64,000 nucleotides of DNA from JAKFYM01 sp964612065 (GCA_964612065.1 CAZTCD010000005.1:21021-85020); one strand, 5' to 3'; shown: positions 18,018 through 27,526, counted from the first letter of the stretch. Numbers and translations: made by a program. The notes: generated by a model from the letters alone, not told the origin.

Positions 18018-18738
18018 AGAGCCCCTCCATCGTGAGCCGCGGCCGGGAATGCGTGATCAGCCTGGCCCGGCCGGAAAGATAGCTGCTGTTACCCCCGGTG
18101 GCCACCACTGTCCAGGGCCGGGGAGAACCGCGCTCTTCCAGAATGCGAGCCACCATGCCATCCACGAGGGAGGCAAATCCATGCAGCACGCCGGAGCGGA
18201 TCGCGGTTTCAGTATTATAGCCGAGCACAGGCGAATGCTTGGCGAGATCGATCGAGGGCAGCTGCGCGGCTTTGGCCACCATCGCTTCATAGGAAACCAT
18301 CAAGCCGGGCGAGATCGCGCCGCCCGGGAAGCTGCGCCTGGGGCCCACGCCTTCGAGAAGATCAAATTTGGTGGCGGTGCCGGCATCCACCACGAGCACG
18401 GAGCCGGGAAAGGAGAGCGCGCCTTCCAGATTCGCGAGGCGATCCACGCCGAGAGTTTCGGGATTTTCCACGCTCACCTGAAAGCCCCAAGGAGAATCAT
18501 GCCCGGCCACGTGCAGGATCCCGGCCCTATCCACCAGATAATCAGCCCAGGCGCGCGTGAGCGCAGGCACCACGGAACTGATCACGGCGCGATCGATCGA
18601 GCTCGCAAAAATCCCGGTGGCCAAGGGGAGAATATTTTCCCCCGACCGCACGATGCCTTCTTCGGCGAGTGCGCCGTCTTTTTGGTAGAGGGCCACCTTG
18701 GTGCGCGTATTGCCGATGTCTACCAGAGCAATGCTCAT
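17995..18738 (-). CDS. coaX: Type III pantothenate kinase CoaX
   Basis: 247 aa acetate/sugar kinase-fold enzyme that phosphorylates pantothenate, the first committed step of CoA synthesis. Motifs: DIGNTRTK at 7-14 (phosphate loop), SSVVP, GVDRLAN, VVDAGTATK (adenosine/Mg site) and GGAISPG. Type III enzymes are usually insensitive to CoA feedback. It lies between panB (four-base overlap) and coaBC (23-base overlap), in pathway context. Confidence 0.95.
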   Translation of the reverse strand: MSIALVDIGNTRTKVALYQKDGALAEEGIVRSGENILPLATGIFASSIDRAVISSVVPALTRAWADYLVDRAGILHVAGHDSPWGFQVSVENPETLGVDRLANLEGALSFPGSVLVVDAGTATKFDLLEGVGPRRSFPGGAISPGLMVSYEAMVAKAAQLPSIDLAKHSPVLGYNTETAIRSGVLHGFASLVDGMVARILEERGSPRPWTVVATGGNSSYLSGRARLITHSRPRLTMEGLYALAQKI

Positions 18739-19595
18739 TGCGTGATCTCGGTGGAAGCAGAAGAGGAGGTGCCGGATCGAACGGCCACCACGCCCTCGGC
18801 CTTTTTCGTTTCTCGCACGTATTCGCCGGCCACCTCACGCACCAGGCGCTTCAGATCAAAGCGCGGCTGGGCAAACTTCGGCGCGCGGCCCGGGCTGTAG
18901 CCGAGCAGATCGTTGATCACGAGCACTTCGCCATCACAAACAGAACCAGAACCAATGCCGATCGTGAGGCAGCGAAGCTCCCGCGTGATCTCCTTAGCCA
19001 CGGCTTCGGTGGTGCATTCAAGCACGATCGCAAAGCAGCCGGCAGCCTCGAGGGCTTTTGCTTCCCGCAGCAGGCGCTCGGCATCGCTCTCGGATTTCCC
19101 GTGCGTATAGTAGCCGCCCATCTGATGCACGGATTGCGGGGTGAGGCCGATATGCCCCATCACCGGAATGCCCGCGTTCACGAGGCGACGGATCGTTTCG
19201 CAAAGCTCAGGGCTCGCGCCTTCCACCTTCACGGCATGGGCACCGGCTTCGGCGAGGCAGCGGCCGGCGTTGCGGAGAGCGTCTTCGGCACAGATTTGAT
19301 AAGTCATGAAGGGAAGATCGGCCACCACGAGCGCTCGCTTGGATCCCCGCACGGCAGAGGCCGTGTGCGCGAGCATCATCTCGAGCGTCACGGGCAAAGT
19401 GGAGTCAAAGCCGTAGATCACGTTGCCAAGGGAATCTCCGGTGAGGAGGATGTCCACGCCGGCCTCATCGAGGCATTGGGCGGTAACCACATCGTAGGCG
19501 GTGAGCATGGCCACGCGCTCTTTTCCCTTCATCGCAGCGAGGGATCGCAGAGTATGGCGCTTGGCGGTTTTTTCGGAATTCATCTGCACGCTCAT
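18735..19595 (-). CDS. panB: 3-methyl-2-oxobutanoate hydroxymethyltransferase PanB
   Basis: 286 aa TIM-barrel enzyme adding a hydroxymethyl group from methylene-THF to 2-oxoisovalerate, giving ketopantoate. Motifs: MLTAYD, LLTGDSLGNVIYG (metal Asp), DLPFMTY, VKVEG, PVMGHIGLTPQS and VLEC. I use the first ATG because aaggagg lies seven bases before it. The start overlaps the stop of the KARI homologue upstream, the enzyme likely to act on its product. Confidence 0.95.
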   Translation of the reverse strand: MSVQMNSEKTAKRHTLRSLAAMKGKERVAMLTAYDVVTAQCLDEAGVDILLTGDSLGNVIYGFDSTLPVTLEMMLAHTASAVRGSKRALVVADLPFMTYQICAEDALRNAGRCLAEAGAHAVKVEGASPELCETIRRLVNAGIPVMGHIGLTPQSVHQMGGYYTHGKSESDAERLLREAKALEAAGCFAIVLECTTEAVAKEITRELRCLTIGIGSGSVCDGEVLVINDLLGYSPGRAPKFAQPRFDLKRLVREVAGEYVRETKKAEGVVAVRSGTSSSASTEITQ

Positions 19596-20488
19596 GCGCG
19601 TACCTCCTTTGAGGGGCCGGCCGAGGAAACGCCCGGCTGCGGTTTTCTTTTCTTCAAATGGTTCTTGAGGGCTTCGGCGAAGCTGCCGTCCTCGATATTG
19701 TCCCAGAGGGCCTGGGTGCGGATCTCGAGCTCCACTTTGGGCAGAATCGTTTCGGCCGCTTCCATCCCGCCGAAGCGCGCGGCGGTGGAAACTCGCTCCA
19801 TCATTCCGTCTACTCCGTGCTCTACCATCATATCCACGATGAGTTTGAGCTCATTGAGGCACTCATAAGAGGCGAGCTCGCGCGGGATTCCGCGGTTCAC
19901 GAGAAATTCCGTGGTGTCTTTCACCAGCCGAGGCACGGATCCGCAAAGGATCACCTGCTCGCTCAGAAGATCGCATTTGGTTTCTGCGGCGAAGGTGGTG
20001 TGGATCACTCCCACGCGGGTGAGGCCGATGCCTTCAGCCACGGCGCGCGCCCATTCCCAGGCGGTGCCGCTCGCGTCCTGATCCACGGCGAGCGCACCCA
20101 TCACGCCAGAGCCCGCCACAAAATTCTCGCGCACTTTCTGGCCGATGCCTTTGGGCGCCACGAGCACCACATCGTCTTTTTTCGAAAAGCGCGGGCGGGT
20201 GAAGGTAACCGCGAAGCCGTGAGCGAAAAGGAAGGCTCTGCCCTCTCCGCCTTTGAGGTATTTGTCGTAGAAAGGTGTGATCGCTTCGTCGGGCATCAGC
20301 AGTGCCACGGCGCCTTTGACAGCTTTCAGCGCTTCGGCGTCAACGAGAGAGAAACCGTCGGCTTTCGCGCGCTCGGCCCATTTTCCGCCAGGGCGGCCGG
20401 ATACGGCCACCTTCCAGCCAGAATCCCGCAAATTGGCAGCCCAGGCTCTGCCTTGATTTCCATAACCAATAAGAGTAATTTCACGCAT
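19592..20488 (-). CDS. Class I ketol-acid reductoisomerase homologue, probable ketopantoate reductase role
   Basis: 298 aa from the ATG directly before ITLIGYGNQG, about 30 residues shorter at the N-terminus than usual IlvC. The NADPH loop is GYGNQG (8-13), the catalytic His is H90 in AHGFAV, and the metal ligands D173, E177, E209 and E213 are kept (CDLLSEQ, YECLNELKLIVD). IlvC normally makes dihydroxyisovalerate but can also reduce ketopantoate. As first gene of an operon with panB, coaX, coaBC and panC and without any panE nearby, ketopantoate reduction is the more economical reading. No ilvB, ilvN or ilvD is adjacent. Confidence 0.75.
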   Translation of the reverse strand: MREITLIGYGNQGRAWAANLRDSGWKVAVSGRPGGKWAERAKADGFSLVDAEALKAVKGAVALLMPDEAITPFYDKYLKGGEGRAFLFAHGFAVTFTRPRFSKKDDVVLVAPKGIGQKVRENFVAGSGVMGALAVDQDASGTAWEWARAVAEGIGLTRVGVIHTTFAAETKCDLLSEQVILCGSVPRLVKDTTEFLVNRGIPRELASYECLNELKLIVDMMVEHGVDGMMERVSTAARFGGMEAAETILPKVELEIRTQALWDNIEDGSFAEALKNHLKKRKPQPGVSSAGPSKEVRA

Positions 20489-20532
20489 GTAAGGGCACTC
20501 CGCGTTATCCTCCGTTCTTACCAAGGAAAGCC

Positions 20533-20937
20533 ATGCTGCTCAACTTACTCAAAGCTAAGATCCATCGCGCCACCGTGACTGAGGCGAATCTCGCTTACGA
20601 AGGTAGCATCACGATCGATAAAAACATCCTGGAAGCCTCAGGCATCTATGCTCACGAGCAGGTGCATGTGGTGGACATCAACAATGGCGAGCGCTTCATC
20701 ACCTACGTGATCGAAGGAAAGCCCGGCTCGGGTGCGATGTGCATCAACGGAGCTGCGGCGCGGCTTGTTACTCCCGGCGATAAGGTGATTGTGATCGCCT
20801 ATTGCCAGGTAGACGGGCAAGAGGCGAAGACGCACCGCCCACGAGTAGTGCTGATGGACGATCAGAACGGTATCAAAGACGCCTACCAGCTCGCCCCTGT
20901 GGCCATCGATCCGGGCCAGCCCCTGCCACGAGCCTGA
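20533..20937 (+). CDS. panD: Aspartate 1-decarboxylase PanD
   Basis: 134 aa. It decarboxylates aspartate to beta-alanine, the second PanC substrate, using a pyruvoyl group made by self-cleavage between G24 and S25 in AYEGSITID. YVIEGKPGSGAMCINGAAARL and GDKVIVIAY are typical. It is transcribed away from the pantothenate operon, with only 44 bases between the two start codons, so their promoters must overlap and may be co-regulated. Confidence 0.96.
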   Translation: MLLNLLKAKIHRATVTEANLAYEGSITIDKNILEASGIYAHEQVHVVDINNGERFITYVIEGKPGSGAMCINGAAARLVTPGDKVIVIAYCQVDGQEAKTHRPRVVLMDDQNGIKDAYQLAPVAIDPGQPLPRA

Positions 20938-20948
20938 GACAAAAGCCC

Positions 20949-22532
20949 ATGATCCACATCATTCCCTGGGAAAGCCTGAAGAGCCAGCTCCAGGGAGAGC
21001 TTTCACTCCAGAGCCACGATCTCAACGATCATGCCGAAGACGCCTCGATCTTCCACGAGCTTCCTCTAGCCGTGGCCTGGCCCAAAAACCAAAAAGACTG
21101 TGAAACCATCCTCGCCTTCTGCCGCGAGCAGAAAGTGCCCATCCACCCCTGGGGCGCCGGCACCAGCCGCGGCGGCCAGCCGATCGGCCCCGGCCTCGTG
21201 CTCAACTTCCGCCGGCACATGAACAAAATCCTCTCCTATAACGAGAGCACCCACGAGCTCGAGTGCGAGCCCGGCGCCTACTATTCCGAGGTACAGAAAT
21301 TCCTGAAAGCCAAGGGGCGCTCTTTCCCTCCTGATCCGAGCTACCACCAGTGCACCATCGGCGGCATGATCGCCAACAATGCCGCCGGCATCCATTCCGT
21401 GAAATACGGAGGCACCGTGGAGCATGTGCGCGGCGTGGAATTCATCGATGGCGAAGGAAATTTTCACAATAGCGATCAGCCGGATTCCCTGAGCAGCAAA
21501 GTGCGCAGCTTCCTCACCCGGCACCAGGGCGCGATTCACGAGGATTTCCCCGATGTGGAGAAAAATTCCTCGGGCTATAACCTCCACCGCGGCTTGGATA
21601 GCGAAGGAGAACTCGATCTTCCGAAATTATTCTCCGGCTCGGAAGGCACCCTCGGCCTTCTCACCCGTTGCCGCCTCGCCACCGTGCCGATTCCTGCGAG
21701 CACCTCACTGGCGCTCCTTTACTTTTCCAGCCTGGAGCTGGCCCTCAGGGCTGCTATGGATCTGCGAAGGTGGGATGTGGCCGCCTGCGAGCTCGTGGAT
21801 AAGGTGCTCCTCGATCTCCACCACGCGCACACCGGGGCTCATACCGGGGCCCACATAGCGAAAAACCAACCCCGGCACGCCAAGCAAATTTCCGCCAATC
21901 CCTTTCTCGATCGCTTCTACCAGCTCAAGGCCGAGGCGGTTCTGATCGTGGAGTTCGAGGGCGAGAGCGCGGCCGAATCCCGGCGCCTGTTGGAGCAAGC
22001 CACGAAAGAAATGCTTCCGAGGCCCGAGGCGCTGCACCTCGCCGCCGATGAAACGGAAACCTCCCTGATCTGGGACCTGCGCCGCCATACTTCGCCGATA
22101 TTGAACCGCCTCGAAAACGGCAAGATCACGATCAAGCCGCTCTGGGGAGTGGAGGATGTTTCGCTTCCTCGCCAGAATTTTCTGCCTTATGTGGAAGAGC
22201 AGAAAGAAATCTTCGCGCGCTTTGGCCTCACCTGCTCCTTCTTCGGCCATGCCGCAAGCTGCAACCTGCATATTGATCCGTTGGCGGTGGATCCCCGCCA
22301 GGCCCGAAAAGATCAGGAGCTCGCCCGCCTCTATGATGAGGTGGCCGACGAAAGCTTCAAGCTGGTGATCAAGCATGGCGGTGCCATCAGCGGGGAGCAT
22401 GGCGATGGGCTCCTTCGCACCAAATACCTGCCGCTCCAATACCCCCGCACTTACCCGCTTTTCGCAGAGCTCAAAGCGCTCTTCGATCCCCATGCTATTC
22501 TGAATCCGGGCAAAATCGTGCTCGTGCATTAG
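20949..22532 (+). CDS. FAD-linked oxidase (GlcD/D-lactate dehydrogenase type)
   Basis: 527 aa from the ATG twelve bases after panD; a longer frame would run through panD. The FAD_binding_4 domain shows HPWGAGTSRGGQPIG and the CTIGGMIANNAAG diphosphate loop; the C-terminal oxidase part has GHAASCNLHIDPL and KHGGAISGEHGDG. This is the glycolate/D-lactate/2-hydroxyglutarate dehydrogenase family; the substrate is not determined. A small local duplication (HTGAHTGAH) interrupts a loop near residue 295. Tight spacing suggests co-transcription with panD. Confidence 0.85.
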   Translation: MIHIIPWESLKSQLQGELSLQSHDLNDHAEDASIFHELPLAVAWPKNQKDCETILAFCREQKVPIHPWGAGTSRGGQPIGPGLVLNFRRHMNKILSYNESTHELECEPGAYYSEVQKFLKAKGRSFPPDPSYHQCTIGGMIANNAAGIHSVKYGGTVEHVRGVEFIDGEGNFHNSDQPDSLSSKVRSFLTRHQGAIHEDFPDVEKNSSGYNLHRGLDSEGELDLPKLFSGSEGTLGLLTRCRLATVPIPASTSLALLYFSSLELALRAAMDLRRWDVAACELVDKVLLDLHHAHTGAHTGAHIAKNQPRHAKQISANPFLDRFYQLKAEAVLIVEFEGESAAESRRLLEQATKEMLPRPEALHLAADETETSLIWDLRRHTSPILNRLENGKITIKPLWGVEDVSLPRQNFLPYVEEQKEIFARFGLTCSFFGHAASCNLHIDPLAVDPRQARKDQELARLYDEVADESFKLVIKHGGAISGEHGDGLLRTKYLPLQYPRTYPLFAELKALFDPHAILNPGKIVLVH

Positions 22533-22579
22533 CTCGTGCGATAAACGATTTTTCTTGTATCATTGCGATAGGAGGTTTC

Positions 22580-23620
22580 ATGGCAGAAACCAATACTCTC
22601 TTGGCTGCGATTAGCGTGGCATCCCTCGGCCTCGCCGCCTTCGCTCTCTTTCGCAGACCCAAACAAGACAACTCCGCCCTCCAGATCCTGCAAAGCCAAG
22701 TGGCCCAACTTTCAGCCCAGCTCAACGAGCGGATGAAAGAAACCACGGGCGCCCTGCACTCCACCCAGAGCGCCATGGGCCAGCGCCTCGATCATGCTGC
22801 TTCCGTGGTGGCTCTGCTCGAGCGCAAGCTCGGCACTCTCGAGGAATCGAACCGCCAGATTTTTTCCTTGGGAGAAGGCCTGCAGGAGCTGCGCGATGTG
22901 CTCAAGAGCCCCAAACTTCGCGGCTCGATGGGAGAGTTTTTCCTGGAAGATCTTCTTAGCCAGATCCTGCCTCCGGCGCACTTCCGCACCCAGCATGGCT
23001 TCCGCACCGGGGATGTGGTGGATGCCGCGATCCTCCTCGGCGATTCGCTCGTGCCTATCGACTCCAAATTTCCGCTCGAAAGCTACCTTCGCCTCGCCCA
23101 GCTGCCCGAGAGCGAGGCCGATCTGAAGAAAAAAGAGCGCCGCGCTTTTGAGGCCGCGATCCGCCGCCACGCCGATTCCATCGCCCGGAAATACATCCTG
23201 CCAGAGGAGGGCACTCTGGATTTCGCGCTGATGTATATTCCCGCGGAGGGAGTGTTTCACGAATGCATTCTGCGCGAGGAGGGAGGCGAAGAGTCCCTGC
23301 ATTCCTATCTCCTCTCCCGCCGCGTGATTCCCGTTTCTCCCCACTCCCTCTTTGCCTATCTCCAGGTGATCGTGATGGGCCTTAAAGGCCTGCGCATGGA
23401 GAGCCAAGCGAAGAAAATCTGGCAGGATCTGCGCCGTTTGCAGGGAGATCTCGGGCGCTTCCGCGAAGAATATTCGGTGCTCGGCCGGCATTTAAGAAAC
23501 GCCGCCGGAAGCTATGAGGAGAGCCTGAAAAAAATCGAACGCTTCGAAGCCGGGCTCACGGGGCTTGAAGCCGGTGAGCAGGAAAGCCCGGAAGGAGAGC
23601 TCGATGGCCCTCGCGCGTAG
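22580..23620 (+). CDS. rmuC: DNA recombination protein RmuC
   Basis: 346 aa. It begins with one membrane anchor (residues 8-25), continues with a coiled coil (about 35-110) and then the nuclease-like RmuC domain with LRGSMGEFFLEDLL, VPIDSKFPLESY and ALMYIPAEGVFHE. The family limits recombination at inverted repeats. The ATG has a strong aggagg site. It overlaps the next small gene. Confidence 0.9.
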   Translation: MAETNTLLAAISVASLGLAAFALFRRPKQDNSALQILQSQVAQLSAQLNERMKETTGALHSTQSAMGQRLDHAASVVALLERKLGTLEESNRQIFSLGEGLQELRDVLKSPKLRGSMGEFFLEDLLSQILPPAHFRTQHGFRTGDVVDAAILLGDSLVPIDSKFPLESYLRLAQLPESEADLKKKERRAFEAAIRRHADSIARKYILPEEGTLDFALMYIPAEGVFHECILREEGGEESLHSYLLSRRVIPVSPHSLFAYLQVIVMGLKGLRMESQAKKIWQDLRRLQGDLGRFREEYSVLGRHLRNAAGSYEESLKKIERFEAGLTGLEAGEQESPEGELDGPRA

Positions 23621-23981
23621 GATAGCGGGCTGGATCCTGGTAGCAGGTTATATGGGCCTGATCTTCCATCTCAGCTCCAAGCCTGCGATCGAAATTCCTC
23701 CTCTCTTCCCTCATCAGGATAAGGTGTTTCACCTCTGCGAATACTTTGGTCTCGGATTCCTTTCCGCGTTTGCCTTCGATCGCGGCTCGATCCGGAGCCG
23801 CTTCCTTTTCGGCTTCTTGCTCGCTTCCGTGTACGGCATCAGCGATGAGATCCACCAGAGCTTCGTGCCCGGCCGCGACGCTTCCGTATGGGACTTTATG
23901 GCCGATGCGATCGGCGCCTGGATAGGCGCGTGGGCCTACCTCCGTGCCGAAATTTTCGTGCGTAGCCGGCGAAAAGATTGA
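23604..23981 (+). CDS. VanZ-like membrane protein
   Basis: 125 aa with about four hydrophobic segments and the VanZ-like pattern: HLSSKPA, DKVFHLCEYFGLGFL and the conserved SDEIHQSFVPGRDASVWDFMADAIGAW stretch (about 82-108). The start follows aaggag and overlaps the rmuC end by 17 bases. VanZ relatives affect cell-envelope properties; the exact role is unknown. Confidence 0.85.
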   Translation: MALARRIAGWILVAGYMGLIFHLSSKPAIEIPPLFPHQDKVFHLCEYFGLGFLSAFAFDRGSIRSRFLFGFLLASVYGISDEIHQSFVPGRDASVWDFMADAIGAWIGAWAYLRAEIFVRSRRKD

Positions 23982-24011
23982 GCCTTTTGTTCCTACTGCC
24001 GATAAATAGGC

Positions 24012-24608
24012 ATGAGGAATTTCTTTGCCATAGCTGCCGTATTGCTGCTTTTGAGCCTGGCTCCGGCCGCTCTGAAGGCCAATGAGGCGCAAAAAAAAGT
24101 GGCGAACCCCGCACCTGTAGCCCGATCTGCGGCTCCCGCCGCTTCGCCCCCTAAAGTCATCTACAACCTCCGTAACCTGAAACCAGTAGGGCTGAGTGAG
24201 ATCACCGAGGGAGGCCGTAGCCGCGAACTACTGCAATTCAAGAACGAGCAAGGGAAGCAGAACCTCCTCTATGAAGAGGTAAGTAACCTGGCGGCGCTGA
24301 AACAGATCAACCGCTTGGCTCCCTTCATGGCCAGCACCGTTCACACTTGCTCTATCGATCTGGAATGCCGGGAAAAGGCTTTTTGCACCGACAACTGCCG
24401 CAGCCTCTTCTACGAGCTCACCAATCTGCCGGCTAATACCCCTGCTACTGCCGCAAATTCGGATAAAAACAATTGCGAGATGCGCGGATTCACCTGCGTG
24501 ATCGAACAAGACGGGCCGCGGGCGCCTGCCGCCAGCCAGGCAACGGCACCGGTAGCCGCTTCCCCGGCCGCCGCTCCGCCTGCCACTCCTGCGGCAAAAG
24601 GGCCCTGA
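24012..24608 (+). CDS. Exported hypothetical protein, Ala/Pro-rich ends
   Basis: 198 aa with a signal peptide (about 1-23). Low-complexity Ala/Pro segments flank a central core (about 55-160) with six Cys (CSIDLECREKAFCTDNC and later CEMRGFTC) that probably form disulfides. No family recognised. It is the first of three consecutive small genes, the next starting three bases after its stop. Confidence 0.75.
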   Translation: MRNFFAIAAVLLLLSLAPAALKANEAQKKVANPAPVARSAAPAASPPKVIYNLRNLKPVGLSEITEGGRSRELLQFKNEQGKQNLLYEEVSNLAALKQINRLAPFMASTVHTCSIDLECREKAFCTDNCRSLFYELTNLPANTPATAANSDKNNCEMRGFTCVIEQDGPRAPAASQATAPVAASPAAAPPATPAAKGP

Positions 24609-24611
24609 TCC

Positions 24612-25181
24612 GTGGGCGAGCCGGCCAAAGACCAGAAAAATTCCTTTATCGAGAAGCTCAAAGAGAAGCAGGAAAACCAGCGCGCTCTGGTGCAAGCAAT
24701 CGATGATCTCGCCGTGGAACAGAAGAAGCTCGTCTTCGCGCGCATACAATTCGCAGTGGTGATTCTCGGATTCATCGGAGCCTGCTGGTACAGCTTTGAT
24801 GCCATCAAACCGCACATCAGTTCCCTCTGGACAGAAACCTGGACTCCCCCGAAGGCCACCAACCAGTTGCTCGAGGAGCTGACTACGGTGAAGTCAAAAA
24901 AGGCCAAGCTGGGGGAAGATGCGGTGCTCCCCTCCCCCAAACAGGAACGAGTGGCCGCGAGTTTTGTAAGCCCCTTGCCGGTAACGCAAAGCTATGACGA
25001 ATTTTATACCACATTCCGCCCTCCTCCCCCGGAGGCCGCCGAGCGTCTTGCCGCGGAATTCCTAGGGCAATCCGTTTCCGCCCCCACAGCGGAAGATTAT
25101 AATAGCTTGAATCAGCTACCTTCCGAGGTAGTGGAGCTGGATCGCATGGTGCAGCTCGACAATGGAAGAACGCAACGGTAA
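24612..25181 (+). CDS. Single-pass membrane hypothetical protein
   Basis: 189 aa, starting at a GTG just after the upstream stop. Residues 1-45 are a charged, coiled-coil-like cytoplasmic part, 47-64 a membrane segment (IQFAVVILGFIGACWYSF), and the rest a Pro-rich extracytoplasmic tail. No domain recognised. Its spacing suggests it works with the exported protein upstream. Confidence 0.65.
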   Translation: MGEPAKDQKNSFIEKLKEKQENQRALVQAIDDLAVEQKKLVFARIQFAVVILGFIGACWYSFDAIKPHISSLWTETWTPPKATNQLLEELTTVKSKKAKLGEDAVLPSPKQERVAASFVSPLPVTQSYDEFYTTFRPPPPEAAERLAAEFLGQSVSAPTAEDYNSLNQLPSEVVELDRMVQLDNGRTQR

Positions 25182-25206
25182 ACAAGAATCATTCTTCGGA
25201 GCCCGA

Positions 25207-25578
25207 ATGAAAAAACATAGTCTTTGGATCTTCTTCTTTTTCCTCGCAATCCCCGCTTTCGCGGCACAAAAGCCTGCGAAAGAAAAAAAGCTCAAGCTCA
25301 CTCCTCCTGGCCAGAAAGCCCAAACCACGGAGGATCCCGGCTCAGCCACGCGCCTTCTTTATGAAGACCCCAGAAACAAATATTCCCTCACGGCGGGGGC
25401 CGACAAAAAAACTCCCGATGGCCCGGTGCGCGCCACTTGCACAGACAATATGGGAATGATTTACAAAAAGGGCGATGCCGGTTACGACAGCTGTCTGAGA
25501 ACCTTGAACAGTCAGGCTCCCAAGCTTCCGGGCGATGACAAACGCCCCAATAGCGTGGGGATCACGATCGGGAACTAA
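25207..25578 (+). CDS. Small exported hypothetical protein
   Basis: 123 aa from the ATG that begins a clear signal peptide (residues 1-19, cleavage near AFA-AQ); an upstream in-frame start would add 15 residues and bury the signal. The mature protein is Lys/Pro-rich with two Cys (CTDNMGMIY, DSCLRTL). No family recognised. Confidence 0.65.
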   Translation: MKKHSLWIFFFFLAIPAFAAQKPAKEKKLKLTPPGQKAQTTEDPGSATRLLYEDPRNKYSLTAGADKKTPDGPVRATCTDNMGMIYKKGDAGYDSCLRTLNSQAPKLPGDDKRPNSVGITIGN

Positions 25579-25651
25579 CCGGACAGGGGCCGAACACGGG
25601 CCTGACACAAACCGGACACAGGCCGGAAACGAATGGGAAAATAGAAAACTG

Positions 25652-27472
25652 ATGAGTTCCGACAGCTCCCACCTCCAGCGCATTTCCCAGGCTCTTTCCG
25701 CGGCGGGAATGGGAGTGTGGGATTGGGACATCCGCAAAGACGAGCTCGTGCTCGACGCCTACCTATTTGATCTCTATGGCCTGGAACGGGAGAAGTTCCG
25801 TGGCAAGATCGCCGATTGGCGCTCCATTCTTCATCCCAAAAGCAGCGATTGGGCCGAAGGCGAGCTCGGCCGCCTCATGCAGGAAAGCGACGAGTTCAGT
25901 ACCTCCTATCAGATCCAGCGCCCCATCGACGGCCGCGAGGCCTGGCTCGGTACCGCCGGAAGAGTGATCCGGGACGAAAAAGGCGAACCGGCGCGAATGA
26001 TCGGCATCAGCTGGGACCGCACCAAACAGGTGAAGCTGGAGAAGAGCGTGGGCCGCGCCTACGAATTCATCAAAGGAATTCTGAACTCCATCTCCGATCC
26101 CATTTTCGTGAAGAACAAAGACCACCGCTGGGTGTTCTTCAACGATGCTTTTGCTGAACTGATCGGATCGGAGCGCGACGAGCTGCTTGGAAAGTCAGAT
26201 TTCGACTTTTTCCCAAAAGAGGTGGCGGAACACTTCTGGAAGATCGATGATCAGGTGTTCAGCGAAAAGCGCGAGATTGAAGTCGAGGAGCCGGCCCCCA
26301 CCAAAGAAGGCTATATGCGCTACCTTCTCACCAAAAAGCGCCCGATCTATGACCTTGAAACCGACGAGCATATGCTTCTGGGCGTGATTCGCGATATCAC
26401 CCAGCGCCGCCGCTCGGAAATGGAGCTGCGTAACCTCCACCAGCTCGTGGAGTCATCGAACGATATCTTCGCCGTCTTCAATCTTGACTGCACCGCTGAA
26501 TACTCCAATAGCCGGGCGAGAGAAACCTTCGGTCTCACGCCCGGAGGAAAAAGCATCCGCGAGATCATGTCGCCCGCTCACCTCGAAACTCTGATGAAAG
26601 TGGGTTGCGCCAGAGCCAAATCCGGCAGCCACTGGCAGGGCCAGCTCGACTTTTATTCCCTCGAGGAGGGAGCGATCCCTGTGGCAGTTTCCCTGTTCGG
26701 CATCGTGGAAAGCGACAACCAGGTGAAATCGCTCGCCCTCATCGGCAAAGACATGCGCGAACAGGTCAAAGCCCAGCGCCTGCTGATGGAGCAGTCGAAG
26801 ATGGCGGCCTTGGGCCAGCTCGCGGGCGGCATTGCCCATGAGATCAATAACCCACTCGCGGCTGTGAGAGGCCGCCTTTATCTCCTGCGCCTGGCGCTCG
26901 AAGATCCATCAAAATCCGTGGACCCCAAAACCCTGCTCGACGAAATCTTGGGCATGGACAGGCTCACGGTGCGGATTTCCGAGATCGTAAACGCTCTCAA
27001 GGTGTTCTCGCGTAAAGACCCCTCCCCCGATCTGGCCCGCGTGCCTCTGGGCGAAGTGGTGCGGGAAGTGGTGAGCGTAAGCTCGGAAAAGCTGCGCACC
27101 TGCGAGGCAGAGGTGGAACTGAAAATTCCTCAAGACCTATTCGTGCAGGCGCGGCGAGTGGATCTCATGCAGATTCTCGTGAACCTGCTGAACAATTCCT
27201 GTGATGCGATTTCCCTGCTGAAGGAGCGCTGGATCAAGATCGAGGCCCGCTCCGTGAGCAATTCCGTCGAGCTCACTGTTACGGATTCTGGGCGTGGCAT
27301 TCCTGATGCGATAGTGAAGCGGATGATGGAACCCTTCTTCACCACCAAAGACGTGGGCCAGGGCACCGGCCTGGGCCTGAGCATTTCCCGCTCCCTCGCC
27401 GAGAACATGGGCGGAAGCCTCGATTACGATTCAAGCTCGGCTCATACGAGATTCGTGCTCAGGCTGATCTGA
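25652..27472 (+). CDS. PAS-domain sensor histidine kinase
   Basis: 606 aa, soluble. Three PAS/PAC units can be traced (about 10-125, 135-250 and 262-372). A HisKA domain follows with phospho-acceptor H396 in GGIAHEINNPLAAVRG, then HATPase_c with the N box NLLNNSCDAI (511-520), G1 DSGRGIPD (545-552) and G2 GTGLGLS (571-577). It autophosphorylates and passes phosphate to a response regulator not present nearby. No transmembrane segment, so it senses an intracellular signal. An upstream in-frame start exists but would overlap the preceding gene. Confidence 0.9.
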   Translation: MSSDSSHLQRISQALSAAGMGVWDWDIRKDELVLDAYLFDLYGLEREKFRGKIADWRSILHPKSSDWAEGELGRLMQESDEFSTSYQIQRPIDGREAWLGTAGRVIRDEKGEPARMIGISWDRTKQVKLEKSVGRAYEFIKGILNSISDPIFVKNKDHRWVFFNDAFAELIGSERDELLGKSDFDFFPKEVAEHFWKIDDQVFSEKREIEVEEPAPTKEGYMRYLLTKKRPIYDLETDEHMLLGVIRDITQRRRSEMELRNLHQLVESSNDIFAVFNLDCTAEYSNSRARETFGLTPGGKSIREIMSPAHLETLMKVGCARAKSGSHWQGQLDFYSLEEGAIPVAVSLFGIVESDNQVKSLALIGKDMREQVKAQRLLMEQSKMAALGQLAGGIAHEINNPLAAVRGRLYLLRLALEDPSKSVDPKTLLDEILGMDRLTVRISEIVNALKVFSRKDPSPDLARVPLGEVVREVVSVSSEKLRTCEAEVELKIPQDLFVQARRVDLMQILVNLLNNSCDAISLLKERWIKIEARSVSNSVELTVTDSGRGIPDAIVKRMMEPFFTTKDVGQGTGLGLSISRSLAENMGGSLDYDSSSAHTRFVLRLI

Positions 27473-27487
27473 CCAGAGGCGCTTTTT

Positions 27488-27526
27488 CTCAAGCGCTCTT
27501 CTCAGGCGCTCTTCTCAGGCGCTCTT
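27488..27526. repeat. 13-bp tandem repeat at the 3' end of the CpaF-type gene
   Basis: Three copies of ctcaggcgctctt (the first with one change) cover the stop codon of the minus-strand ATPase gene. Because 13 is not a multiple of three, copy-number change would alter the last residues. Confidence 0.8.

Noticed and set aside
16536..18035. 499-codon plus-strand frame opposite panC/coaBC
   Set aside because: Antisense to two well-recognised genes; composition is that of a shadow frame.
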